Source: Paramesorhizobium salinisoli
GTDB lineage: Bacteria; Pseudomonadota; Alphaproteobacteria; Rhizobiales; Rhizobiaceae
NCBI RefSeq assembly: GCF_003335045.1
Contig: NZ_QOZG01000004.1
Location: 186,001 to 250,000 of the forward strand
Length of the DNA: 64,000 nucleotides
Reading direction: 5' to 3'
The notes under the pieces were generated by a model. The model was not told the DNA's origin. It saw nothing but the letters and a program-made list of their open reading frames with translations, and did no database searches. The translations under genes were made by a program, and so were the position numbers. Of this stretch, positions 45,976-54,018 are shown piece after piece; positions within the stretch are counted from its first letter, which is position 1; each line of letters opens with the position of its first letter.

Positions 45976-48003
45976 TTAGCGAGCGATACGGGGACGGCCG
46001 CTGGCCGTGGCGGTCAGGATCGCCTCGACGAATGTGCGCTTGTCCTCGATCGTGGCGGCGCGAATGTCATGGCTGACGATGATTTCGGCTCCATCGGTTC
46101 CAGCCTGCATGGCGCGGGCGGAAACCTGTTCGCGCAAAGTCGATTCGGCAAAGGCGAGGGCGGCAGCTTCCTCGCCGAAATCGCGGATCGTCTCGCCGGC
46201 GCTGACCCGGAACCGACCCTCCACCGGCTGGCTGATTTCAGCCGTGAGCGAAACGCGGACCTGGCCGACTACAGCGCCGATGGCGTTGGCGACATCGCTA
46301 TCCCGAGGCACGCGCGCTTCGACACCGAGCATTTCGCCTACGGCCGGATAATAGATCGGTGCCGATGCGCCGAGGCCGATGATCGGGCGATCGATGGCAA
46401 TCCTGACGCCGGCGATACCGCTTTTTCCGGAAAGCGCGCGCTCGATGAGGGGAGATTTCACTGTCTGCGGGCCGTCCAGTCCGTCCTCCGCGAAGGCGGT
46501 TTCCAGGATCACCTCGCAGGAACGGCGTATCAGGGCCGCGTGGACCTGTTGCGCCAGTGCCTCCGGCGTTTCGGCGAGGGGACGTCCGATGCTGTCTTTG
46601 CGCCGGATGAAGAGCGCCGCGCCGAGGCGGGCGGCATCGGCATCCCAGTTATGCTGAAGGCCCAGCACATGGCAGGCATCGGAAGGCGTGAAGCCGGAGA
46701 TATGCACGAGGCCGCGCGACACGAGCCGGTTGAGCGTCGCGGTCTGGGAGGTGGAGGAAAGCAACTTATCGAGCGGCTGCGGTTCTACCGTGATGCGGTC
46801 GTGAAGCTCGGCTTCCGAAGCGCTCAATCCCGCTGCAAGCGCTGCCGGCACGCCAGTGCGTAAGGCGAAACGCCCGTCAAGACGGCCCGGCTGCGGCGCT
46901 TTCAACTGCCGTTCGAGATGGGCGATGACATCAGACCCGTGGTTCTTTGCCAGCAACGAGAGGGGCACAAGGCGGCGCGGCCCCAGTTTCAATTTGGGTG
47001 TCAGAGCCTGATCGTCCAGCGTGATTTCAGAATCGCCGCCAAGGCCGAAGGTGCGCATCGCCACCGCTTCGACCATGGTGCGGAAGCCGCCCACCGTCGC
47101 GCCTTCCGGATCGAGCCGCGGCCGCCCCCGGTCGAGCACGGCGACATCGGTGGTGGTGCCGCCGATGTCGGACACGAGCGCATTGTCGAGACCCGTCAGG
47201 TGGCGGGCGCCGACGAGGCTCGCCGCCGGGCCGGACAGAATAGTCTCGATCGGGCGGGTCCGGGCAAAGGCTGCTGAAACCAGCGCGCCATCGCCGCGCA
47301 CGACCATCAGGGGCGCGTGGATGCCGCGCCGGTCGAGAAAGCCTTCCGTCGCCGTGATCAGCCGGTCGATCATGGCGATCAGTCGAGCGTTCAGCACCGT
47401 GGTCAGCGCCCGGCGCGGGCCGTTGAGCTTTGCCGAAAGCTCGTGGCTGCAGGTCACCGGCAGGCCGGTTTTCTTCCGAATGCGGTCGCGCATCGCCAGT
47501 TCATGCGAGGGGTTGCGCACGGCGAAATAGGCGCAGACGGCAAAACCGGAAACGGTCCGCGCGAGGTTTGGCAGGGCCTTCTCCAGCGCTTCCATATCAA
47601 GCGCTTTCGCCTGACCATGCACGTCGTGACCGCCTGCGATAAAGACAACGGGATCCGAGCCCAGCGCCTGGCGCAAGCCTGATTTGTCGAGATCCGCTTC
47701 GGTAAAGCCGATCATGACGAGCCCGATGCGTCCGCCCTGGCCTTCGACAAGCGCATTGGTGGCGAGTGTCGTCGACATCGAAACCAGCCGGATGATGCCG
47801 GGGTTGATTTCAGCGGTTGCGATCACCCGGTCGGCGGCATTGGCAATGCCTTCGGCGAGGTCATGGCGAGTGGTCAGCGCCTTGGCCTTGGCGACGACGC
47901 CTCTTGCTTGCGACCAGAGCACGGCGTCCGTATAGGTGCCGCCGGTGTCTATGCCGAGAAAGAGCGCATTGCGCTCATCGCCTGTCGCCCGGTCAGCCGC
48001 CAC
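45976..48003 (-). CDS. Hydantoinase A / oxoprolinase-type protein (HyuA-like)
   Basis: The 675-residue protein has an N-terminal Hydant_A_N segment with GIDTGGTYTDAVLW and a hydantoinase A domain with VVRGDGALVSA and VSDIGGTTTDVAVLDRG, an actin-like ATPase fold. Family members open hydantoin, 5-oxoproline or acetone-related rings with ATP, usually with a HyuB partner. No hyuB is next to it here, so the substrate is open. It lies downstream of gluQ on the same strand. Confidence 0.87.
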   Translation of the reverse strand: MAADRATGDERNALFLGIDTGGTYTDAVLWSQARGVVAKAKALTTRHDLAEGIANAADRVIATAEINPGIIRLVSMSTTLATNALVEGQGGRIGLVMIGFTEADLDKSGLRQALGSDPVVFIAGGHDVHGQAKALDMEALEKALPNLARTVSGFAVCAYFAVRNPSHELAMRDRIRKKTGLPVTCSHELSAKLNGPRRALTTVLNARLIAMIDRLITATEGFLDRRGIHAPLMVVRGDGALVSAAFARTRPIETILSGPAASLVGARHLTGLDNALVSDIGGTTTDVAVLDRGRPRLDPEGATVGGFRTMVEAVAMRTFGLGGDSEITLDDQALTPKLKLGPRRLVPLSLLAKNHGSDVIAHLERQLKAPQPGRLDGRFALRTGVPAALAAGLSASEAELHDRITVEPQPLDKLLSSTSQTATLNRLVSRGLVHISGFTPSDACHVLGLQHNWDADAARLGAALFIRRKDSIGRPLAETPEALAQQVHAALIRRSCEVILETAFAEDGLDGPQTVKSPLIERALSGKSGIAGVRIAIDRPIIGLGASAPIYYPAVGEMLGVEARVPRDSDVANAIGAVVGQVRVSLTAEISQPVEGRFRVSAGETIRDFGEEAAALAFAESTLREQVSARAMQAGTDGAEIIVSHDIRAATIEDKRTFVEAILTATASGRPRIAR

Positions 48004-48084
48004 GATCGCCCCTTCTCTGTTTCGCGAGAAGGGTTAGCGCATGGCGGAAAAACTTTCCAGCGAAAGCAGAAGGCGTTTCGCTTG

Positions 48085-48963
48085 TCACAGACCCACCTGC
48101 CGCCTGATATCCTCCGGCTGCAGGCCTGCCTGACGTAGCGCGGCGAGCGCGGTGTCGCCCCGGCTTTTGGAAAGCTTGCGGCCATGCTCGTCCACGATCA
48201 GGTCGTGATGATGATAGAGCGGTACGGGCAGGCCGAGGATTTCCTGCAACAGCCGGTGCACCGCCGTTGCATGGAAGAGATCGCGACCACGCACGACATG
48301 GGTGATGCCCTGCAGCGCATCGTCGATAACGACCGAGAGATGATAGCTGGTCGGCGTTTCCTTGCGGGCGATGACGACATCGCCCCAGCGCGCCGGATCG
48401 GCGGCAATGCGGCCAGTCTCGCCTTCAGGTCCTGCGCCGCTTTCGTCCCAGAATAGATTTCTTCCGTAGCGGATCATTGCCCTTGGCACGTCGAGACGCC
48501 AGGCAAAGGGCTCGCCGTCGGCGATGCGGCGGCGGCGCTCGCTTTGCGACATGGTGCGTTCGTCCTCGGGGTAGAGGGGCACCCCATCGGGGTCATGTGG
48601 CCACTCGCCGCCTTCGCCCATTCGCTCCTCGATGCGCGCGCGAACCTCGCCGCGGCTCATAAAGGCCGGGTAGACCAATCCCGCTTCGATGAGGACGTCC
48701 AGCGCCGTCTGGTAATCCGCGAAATGTTGCGACTGGCGGCGCACCGGCTCCTCCCAGGAAAGCCCGAGCCAGTGAAGATCATCGATCATCCGCTTTTCCA
48801 ACTCGGGCGTGCAGCGGGCGGTGTCGATGTCTTCGATGCGCAGGAGAAAGCATCCGCCGTTTTCCCCGGCCATGCGCGCGTTGAGCAGCGCCGAATAGGC
48901 GTGCCCCAGATGCAAAAGACCGTTAGGACTGGGCGCGAAGCGGAAAACGGGTCGGTTGATCAT
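48085..48963 (-). CDS. gluQ: Glutamyl-Q tRNA(Asp) synthetase
   Basis: The 292-residue class-I synthetase catalytic domain has RFAPSPNGLLHLGHAYSAL (HIGH motif) and GRKLSKSRGDTAL (KMSKS motif), and no anticodon-binding domain. That is the short GluQ form, which attaches glutamate to queuosine in tRNA-Asp. ATG 48963 matches the conserved start INRPVFRFAPS; the frame runs further but not plausibly. Confidence 0.92.
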   Translation of the reverse strand: MINRPVFRFAPSPNGLLHLGHAYSALLNARMAGENGGCFLLRIEDIDTARCTPELEKRMIDDLHWLGLSWEEPVRRQSQHFADYQTALDVLIEAGLVYPAFMSRGEVRARIEERMGEGGEWPHDPDGVPLYPEDERTMSQSERRRRIADGEPFAWRLDVPRAMIRYGRNLFWDESGAGPEGETGRIAADPARWGDVVIARKETPTSYHLSVVIDDALQGITHVVRGRDLFHATAVHRLLQEILGLPVPLYHHHDLIVDEHGRKLSKSRGDTALAALRQAGLQPEDIRRQVGL

Positions 48964-49030
48964 TTCGGCGGACCATGGATAGGGTGCATTCCGCTTTAAA
49001 GCGAAAAGCTGTGAATTAAAAGGAAGATGG

Positions 49031-49675
49031 ATGCGGCGCATCGATACGCTGGACGATATAGAAGAGGGCGTTCGCGCGCTTGTCGCGGCCGATGCGCGGC
49101 TGGCGCCGATCCACGCAATGGTAACCGCCGTGCCGTTGCGGCGCTCAATGCCGGGCTTCGAAAGCCTCGCCTCAATCATCGTGGCGCAGCAGGTTTCGAC
49201 GGCGAGCGCTGCGGCGATCTGGGCTCGGCTCAAGACCCATGTCGATCCGCTGACCCCGGAGAATTATCTCGGACGAGGCGAGGAAGCCTGGCGTCTCGCC
49301 GGGCTGTCGCGCCCCAAGCAGAGCACGCTTGCCCATGTCTCGAAGGCCGTGCTTTCGGGAGAACTCGACCTTCTCGACCTGTGCGCCCTTCCGGCGGAGG
49401 AGGCTATCGCCACGATGACGGCGATCAAGGGGATCGGCCCATGGACGGCGGAAGTCTACCTTCTGTTTGCGGCGGGCCACCCGGATGTGTTTCCGGCAGG
49501 CGACGTTGCGCTGCAAAGCGCGGTGGGCCATGCGTTCGGCCACGAATCACGTCCCGGGGCGGCGGATTTGCGCGCCTTCGCGGAGGCATGGTCGCCTTGG
49601 CGGGGCGTCGCGGCGCGCCTGTTCTGGGCCTATTACGCCACCATTCGCGGCAGGGAGGCTGCTCCCATGCTGTAA
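49031..49675 (+). CDS. DNA-3-methyladenine glycosylase II (AlkA-type)
   Basis: The 214-residue HhH-GPD protein has the hairpin IKGIGPWTAEVYLLFA and the catalytic Asp in FPAGDVALQSAV. It cleaves alkylated bases from DNA in base-excision repair. AGGAAG precedes ATG 49031. It diverges from gluQ. Confidence 0.92.
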   Translation: MRRIDTLDDIEEGVRALVAADARLAPIHAMVTAVPLRRSMPGFESLASIIVAQQVSTASAAAIWARLKTHVDPLTPENYLGRGEEAWRLAGLSRPKQSTLAHVSKAVLSGELDLLDLCALPAEEAIATMTAIKGIGPWTAEVYLLFAAGHPDVFPAGDVALQSAVGHAFGHESRPGAADLRAFAEAWSPWRGVAARLFWAYYATIRGREAAPML

Positions 49676-49794
49676 AATCGCAAAACAGAGAAATTCAGAT
49701 GGCTGATGGCAGTCACGTTGTTTTGCGCTTCACAATAGTGTCACCTCCAGCTTACATTATCCCGGTCGGCTGGTTGGTCCAAAGGAGGTGTTTC

Positions 49795-50352
49795 TTGACG
49801 GTCGCCGTCTCGCCCAGCGGGTTGCCCGCTCTGGTGCTGAATGCGGATTACCGTCCGCTCAGCTATTATCCCTTGTCGCTCTGGTCCTGGCAGGACGCGA
49901 TCAAGGCGGTCTTTCTTGACCGTGTGAACATCGTCGCCGAATACGACCACGAAGTCGCCTCGCCTTCCTTTGCCATGCGTGTGCCGAGCGTGGTCAGCCT
50001 CAAGACTTATGTGCGGCCGTCGCGCAATCCGGCGTTCACGCGCTTCAATGTTTTCCTGCGCGACCGTTTCGAGTGCCAATATTGCGGCTCTCACGAAGAT
50101 TTGACCTTCGATCATGTCATCCCGCGCCGCCATGGCGGCGAAACGACATGGGAAAATGTCGTGGCTGCCTGCTCGCCATGCAATCTGCGCAAGGGTGGCA
50201 TGATGCCCGTGGAAGCCAAGATGTGGCCTCGGCAAAAGCCTTTTCCGCCGACCGTGCACGATCTGCACAATAATGGCCGACTGTTCCCGCCGAACTTCCT
50301 GCATGAAAGCTGGCTCGACTATCTTTACTGGGATGTCGAACTGGAGCCCTGA
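49795..50352 (+). CDS. HNH endonuclease-domain protein
   Basis: The 185-residue protein has a conserved N-terminal part (LPALVLNADYRPLSYYPLSLWSWQDAIKAVFLDRVNIV) and an HNH domain with RFECQYCGSHEDLTFDHVIPRRHGGETTWENVVAACSPCN, whose two CxxC pairs should bind zinc. A perfect ribosome site, AAAGGAGGTG (49781-49790), marks TTG 49795 as the start. It is a family widely conserved in Rhizobiales, of unknown role; it need not be phage-related. Confidence 0.9.
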   Translation: MTVAVSPSGLPALVLNADYRPLSYYPLSLWSWQDAIKAVFLDRVNIVAEYDHEVASPSFAMRVPSVVSLKTYVRPSRNPAFTRFNVFLRDRFECQYCGSHEDLTFDHVIPRRHGGETTWENVVAACSPCNLRKGGMMPVEAKMWPRQKPFPPTVHDLHNNGRLFPPNFLHESWLDYLYWDVELEP

Positions 50353-50354
50353 TT

Positions 50355-50894
50355 TTACGCCTTTTCGTCCGACCGGGCAAAGGCGGCGTAGAAGCCGACG
50401 ATCAGAAGAAGAAGGCTCGCCACGGCATTCCAACCGGCGAAGGAAAGGCCGAGGAAGCGGCCCGCCGCCGTATCGCATGCGGCCGGACGCACCGCATTGA
50501 GATCGCTCAGAAGATTCCCGGCATTGGTCGTGATCGACATGGTCGCCGCTGAGCAATCGGTCGGGCCGGCCCAGAATTTCCACTCCACGCCTGAATGGAA
50601 GATCGCCAGTGTGAGGCCATAGGTCATCAGCAGGGCGCCGATGAGGAGAAGGCCGCGTGTCAGCCAGCCCGGCCATTTCAAACCATGGGAGAAAAGCGCC
50701 AGGAGCATCAGCGGTGCGCCGATATAATAGGGGGTACGCTGCTCAAGGCACAGCTTGCAGGGGAGGAACCCGCCCAGATGCTCGAAGCCAAGCGCGCCCC
50801 CGACCGTCGCGGCCATGGCTATAGCGAGGAAGCCGGCAGCAATTGCCTGGATGCGGCCTGCAGGCGCCCGGAGCGAGGCGATATCGAGGGACAT
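50355..50894 (-). CDS. dsbB: Disulfide bond formation protein DsbB family
   Basis: The 179-residue protein has four predicted transmembrane segments, the first cysteine pair as PCKLC (about 46-50) and a second pair in periplasmic loop 2 (PTDC and PAACD). It would re-oxidise DsbA using quinone. It converges on the HNH gene with a gap of two bases. Confidence 0.9.
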   Translation of the reverse strand: MSLDIASLRAPAGRIQAIAAGFLAIAMAATVGGALGFEHLGGFLPCKLCLEQRTPYYIGAPLMLLALFSHGLKWPGWLTRGLLLIGALLMTYGLTLAIFHSGVEWKFWAGPTDCSAATMSITTNAGNLLSDLNAVRPAACDTAAGRFLGLSFAGWNAVASLLLLIVGFYAAFARSDEKA

Positions 50895-50930
50895 GGGTGG
50901 TTCCTTCCGGTTCGACTATTTGAGCGGCGC

Positions 50931-51518
50931 TCAGTGGAGATATTTCACCGCGACAAACAGCAAAATGATGGCAACAGAGATGAAACCGGCGATAAGCCCC
51001 AACCGCTTTTCGATGAATTCGCGAATCGGTTCGCCATAGCGCCGGAGCAGCCAGGCGAGAAAGAAGAAACGCGCCCCACGCGCTACGATGGCCGAGACGA
51101 TGAACAGCCATATATTGACGCCGATGGCGCCGGAGAGGATCGTCACCACCTTGATTGGCGGCAGGTGGGCAAGGCCGGAGGTGATCAGCATCAGGAGGAT
51201 GGCGTCGGAGCTGGTCGAGCCGCGCAAGCGTTCGAATGTATCGAGCTTGCCATACATTTCCAGGACGGGCTTGGCGACGGTTTCATAGGCGTGATAGCCC
51301 AGATACCACCCCGCGATGCCGCCGAGCACCGATGCGACGGTGGCGATCAGGGCATAGCGATAGGCACGCTCGGGGCGCGCCAGCGCCATGGGCAGGAACA
51401 GCACATCCGCCGGCACCAGGAAGACCGAACTTTCGATGAAAGCGATGAAGGCGAGCCACCATTGAGCGGATTTTCTGGAAGCGAGCGAAAGTGTCCAGTC
51501 GTAAAGTCTGCGCAGCAT
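50931..51518 (-). CDS. YqaA/DedA-like membrane protein
   Basis: The 195-residue protein has four to five transmembrane segments with FIESSVFLVPADVLFLPMALARPERAYRYA and GGIAGWYLGYHAYETV, the YqaA branch of the DedA (VTT) superfamily. GGAAAG precedes ATG 51518. DedA relatives move or flip phospholipids. It precedes dsbB on the same strand by 36 bases. Confidence 0.87.
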   Translation of the reverse strand: MLRRLYDWTLSLASRKSAQWWLAFIAFIESSVFLVPADVLFLPMALARPERAYRYALIATVASVLGGIAGWYLGYHAYETVAKPVLEMYGKLDTFERLRGSTSSDAILLMLITSGLAHLPPIKVVTILSGAIGVNIWLFIVSAIVARGARFFFLAWLLRRYGEPIREFIEKRLGLIAGFISVAIILLFVAVKYLH

Positions 51519-51688
51519 CAGCTTTCCTGGTCGATGGAGTGCGGGGTGATCATGCTCTCTAGAGGCAAAAGCGGCTTCAGGCAATTGCGTCGGGCATAAC
51601 TATTGTGCGGCCCGCATGTGATCTCCTGTTGACGGGGAGGTAGTTCTAATTATATTTCGGCCCGTCTGACGCGCACTTCCCGCGTCTG

Positions 51689-51727
51689 GCCCCTGTGGCG
51701 GAATTGGTAGACGCGCTCGACTCAAAA
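51689..51727 (+). pseudogene. 5' half of a tRNA-Leu(CAA) gene, cut off after the anticodon loop
   Basis: The sequence from GCCCCTG at 51689 through the D-arm (GGCGGAATTGGTAGACGC) to the anticodon stem CTCGA and loop CTCAAAA (anticodon CAA) fits a tRNA-Leu. The next bases, AGTGG, do not pair with CTCGA, and no variable loop, T-arm or matching acceptor strand follows. This is the usual sign of an integration site in a tRNA gene. Confidence 0.8.
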
Positions 51728-51884
51728 AGTGGTTTGTCTACCAATCCACAGGAAAACACGACGAGTTGAAAACGTCGATTTTTCAGGGGTTTGAGAAGGA
51801 AGGAAAAATGGCTGGCGATATTCGGTTTTCGCTCTAGGTGCAGTATAGGTGCAGAGAGCGTCGGCTAGAATCGGCAGCAAATGT
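51728..51884. other. Junction segment with integrase-arm-like tandem repeats
   Basis: The 157 bp between the severed and the complete tRNA-Leu hold a CGACG/CGTCG hairpin (within 51754-51780) and a tandem repeat of AGGTGCAG (51836-51843 and 51847-51854) spaced 11 bp, about one helical turn. Such repeats resemble arm-type sites of tyrosine integrases. No integrase gene is in the window. Confidence 0.5.
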
Positions 51885-51969
51885 GCGGGTGTGGTGGAAC
51901 TGGTAGACGCGCCGGATTCAAAATCCGGTTCCGAAAGGAGTGTCGGTTCGATTCCGACCACCCGCACCA
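51885..51969 (+). tRNA. tRNA-Leu (anticodon CAA), complete
   Basis: The 85-nt tRNA has acceptor GCGGGTG paired with CACCCGC, a type-II long variable arm (TTCCGAAAGGAGT), anticodon stem CCGGA/TCCGG with loop TTCAAAA giving CAA, T-arm TCGGTTCGATTCCGA and encoded CCA. It has the same anticodon as the severed gene just upstream but different stems, so it is not the restored copy of that gene. Confidence 0.94.
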
Positions 51970-52048
51970 TCTCCTTCGAAAATAGATCGCGATCTAGGCA
52001 AAAGCCTTAGAACGTCGCCTTAGTATTGCGGCCTGCGCCTCGCCTGCT

Positions 52049-52219
52049 TCAGGATGTTGCCTGACAGATCTCGGCGAGCTTCTGTCGGAACCAACGATGT
52101 GCCGGGTCCGCATCGAGGCGTGGATGCCACATCAGGCTGATCGTCAGTTCCGACGTGGATACGGGAAGGTCGAACCCCTCCAGAGTTTGCGCCGCCACCT
52201 CAGTGACGGCAACCCCGCG
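52049..52219 (-). pseudogene. C-terminal remnant of a LysR-family regulator
   Basis: On the minus strand an open frame runs into the stop at 52049 and ends with SELTISLMWHPRLDADPAHRWFRQKL, the typical end of the LysR substrate-binding domain. The helix-turn-helix and most of the binding domain are missing, replaced upstream by the tetR gene. It is a fragment of about 57 codons. Confidence 0.75.
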
Positions 52220-52783
52220 TCAGGACAACACTAGGCTGACCATCAGCGCAATGTTCTCCTCGACGGTCGGTAGCCCCTTTTCCCGCGAGAGCAGACCGTT
52301 GGCCTCCATGGTGACGAGGCCATGCATGGTGGCCAGGAATAGGCTGGCCAAGCTCTTGGTGGGCGCGTCGGGGAGCACGTCGGCTTTCTTGCAGTCCTCG
52401 ACCATGGCCATAATCTCGCTCAGGCAGGCGGTACTTTGCGTCTGCAGATCCGAATGCATCCGCGCGAGCGCGGGCGCGCTGAACACCAACCGATACCGCG
52501 CCGGTCGCTCGCGGCTGAAGCTCACGAGGGTAGATAGCGTGGCCAGCAGCTTGTCTCTGGGCGCTTGAGCCGAGACTCGTATGTCCGCAAAGGTCGTCGT
52601 CAGAGATTCAAGGTCTGCCGTCGCGACAGCGGCCAGCAGGGCGTCCCGGTTGCGATAATGCTTATATGGGGCGTTGTGCGAGACGCCGGCGGCGTGGCCA
52701 ACGGCGCGCAGGGTCAAGGCCTGTTCGCCTCCGGCGTCCAGCAACGACGCTGCCGCCCTGACCAGCTTGTCGTGCGTGCTCAT
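52220..52783 (-). CDS. TetR/AcrR family repressor
   Basis: The 187-residue protein has an N-terminal HTH (about 8-52) with LRAVGHAAGVSHNAPYKHYRNRDALLAAV, a classic TetR recognition helix, and a C-terminal TetR_C domain. ATG 52783 overlaps the stop of the upstream SDR gene by four bases. It probably represses its own operon through the GTTGAC palindromes at 53753-53797. Confidence 0.9.
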   Translation of the reverse strand: MSTHDKLVRAAASLLDAGGEQALTLRAVGHAAGVSHNAPYKHYRNRDALLAAVATADLESLTTTFADIRVSAQAPRDKLLATLSTLVSFSRERPARYRLVFSAPALARMHSDLQTQSTACLSEIMAMVEDCKKADVLPDAPTKSLASLFLATMHGLVTMEANGLLSREKGLPTVEENIALMVSLVLS

Positions 52784-53739
52784 TTCAGCCTTTCCGGTTC
52801 CTCTTCGGACCTCAGTTGCACGAGCGTCCTGGAATCCCGCCATAGAGCTTCGGCCAGTTCCCGATCATAGGACATCGCGGCCGAGCGCCTTTCGCGGAGG
52901 GCGCCGTCCTTCCACTGATAGTAGCGCCCCGACACGACGTCGCCCGAGACCGCGAGATCGGCAAGGGCGCGGCCGGATAGGACCAGGTCGCCTAGGGTCA
53001 GGCCCACCCGCTTCATCAGCCAGCGGACCGGCCGCGAGCCGATCAGCGCCCGCGCCGGCCCCGGCACGTCCCTGAGCAAGCCGGTTGCTGCGATCGCCCC
53101 CGGATCATATGCGATAGAGGAAATGCCTATGCTGGCCGCCTTGAGCCGCCGGCCGAGCTCGTAAGCGTGCAGCACCACGCAGAGTTTCGAAGTGGTGTAG
53201 CGCTTGCCTCCAGGCAGCGGCTCGTTCCCTTCCAATCCGTCTTTCGCAAGGGCGATCGCGCCGGGCTTCATCGCGCGGCCGATGAACTTGCCGTCCGTGG
53301 TGTCGGGATCGTGAGTGCCGCTCGCGGTGAACACGACTCGGCCATCGTCTTCGAGGCCGTCGAGCAGAAGCTGCACAAGTAAGAAGTGGCCAAGGTAGTT
53401 GGTAGCGAAGGTCAGCTCATAGCCGTCGTTGGTATAGGTCGGCGCGCCGCGGAACGTCGCGCCCGCGTTGCACAGGATCGCCTGCAGCCGACTCATCTGC
53501 CGGCTGTCGATCATCTGACGGCACTGGGCGGCTGCCTCGCGCACCGATCTTAGCGACGACACATCCATGGTGAGCACGGTCACTTGCACGCCGGAGCTCG
53601 GGCGCAAGGCAGACGCCGCCTGTTCGAGGCGTGAAGGGTCGCGGCCGGCGAGGACGATGTCGAAACCTTGTGCCGTAAGCTGCTTGACGCATTCGAAACC
53701 GATCCCGCCATGGCCGCCAGTAATGAGAATGGTGGGCAT
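52780..53739 (-). CDS. SDR family oxidoreductase
   Basis: The 319-residue protein has the NAD(P)-binding TGGHGGIG motif near residue 8, NAGATF near 88, a catalytic Ser in VVFTASGTHD and Tyr-X3-Lys as YTTSK near residue 177. The layout resembles protochlorophyllide-reductase/retinol-dehydrogenase-like SDRs. ATG 53745 is an alternative start two codons upstream. It is the first gene of an SDR-tetR operon with twin operators in front. The substrate is unknown. Confidence 0.88.
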   Translation of the reverse strand: MPTILITGGHGGIGFECVKQLTAQGFDIVLAGRDPSRLEQAASALRPSSGVQVTVLTMDVSSLRSVREAAAQCRQMIDSRQMSRLQAILCNAGATFRGAPTYTNDGYELTFATNYLGHFLLVQLLLDGLEDDGRVVFTASGTHDPDTTDGKFIGRAMKPGAIALAKDGLEGNEPLPGGKRYTTSKLCVVLHAYELGRRLKAASIGISSIAYDPGAIAATGLLRDVPGPARALIGSRPVRWLMKRVGLTLGDLVLSGRALADLAVSGDVVSGRYYQWKDGALRERRSAAMSYDRELAEALWRDSRTLVQLRSEEEPERLK

Positions 53740-53752
53740 CAGCATACCTGTC

Positions 53753-53797
53753 GTTGACAACGTCAACCTGATACTGATCGAGGTTGACGTTGTCAAC
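53753..53797. promoter_or_regulatory. Twin TetR-type operators upstream of the SDR-tetR operon
   Basis: Two 15-bp palindromes of the form GTTGAC-N3-GTCAAC (53753-53767 and 53783-53797) have centres 30 bp apart. Together they form a perfect 17-bp inverted repeat (53753-53769 with 53781-53797). They begin 14 bp upstream of the SDR start. Confidence 0.75.
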
Positions 53798-53809
53798 CTA
53801 CGGGTCCGC

Positions 53810-54018
53810 TGCCGATGCGGGCGCACGACGAGAATGGCACGATGCCCAGCATCCCGTCTAAGGCCAACCGGCACTGAACAGATGCTTCTCACAGGTCCTC
53901 TACCGCGACCAAATGCGATCGAGCGCATGTCCGCCGCGTCGCCACGCGATACGACCGCCTCGCCGTCAATTTTCTCGCCGTCGGCTGCATCGCGACGACC
54001 GTCAGCTATTGTTTATGA
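53810..54018 (+). mobile_element. 3' remnant of an IS5-family transposase
   Basis: With frameshifts, the plus strand encodes pieces of an IS5-type DDE transposase end: NGTMPSIPSKANR, then CFSQVLYRDQ, AIERM, and finally VATRYDRLAVNFLAVGC to the stop after VSYCL at 54018. A short deletion follows IERM and a base is lost before AIER. No 5' part or terminal repeats are seen, so it is inactive debris. Confidence 0.7.

Noticed and set aside
51722-51970. 82-codon minus-strand frame covering the complete tRNA-Leu
   Set aside because: It is read antisense through the tRNA and the junction. This tRNA-derived peptide is a well-known annotation artefact, and it lacks a ribosome site.
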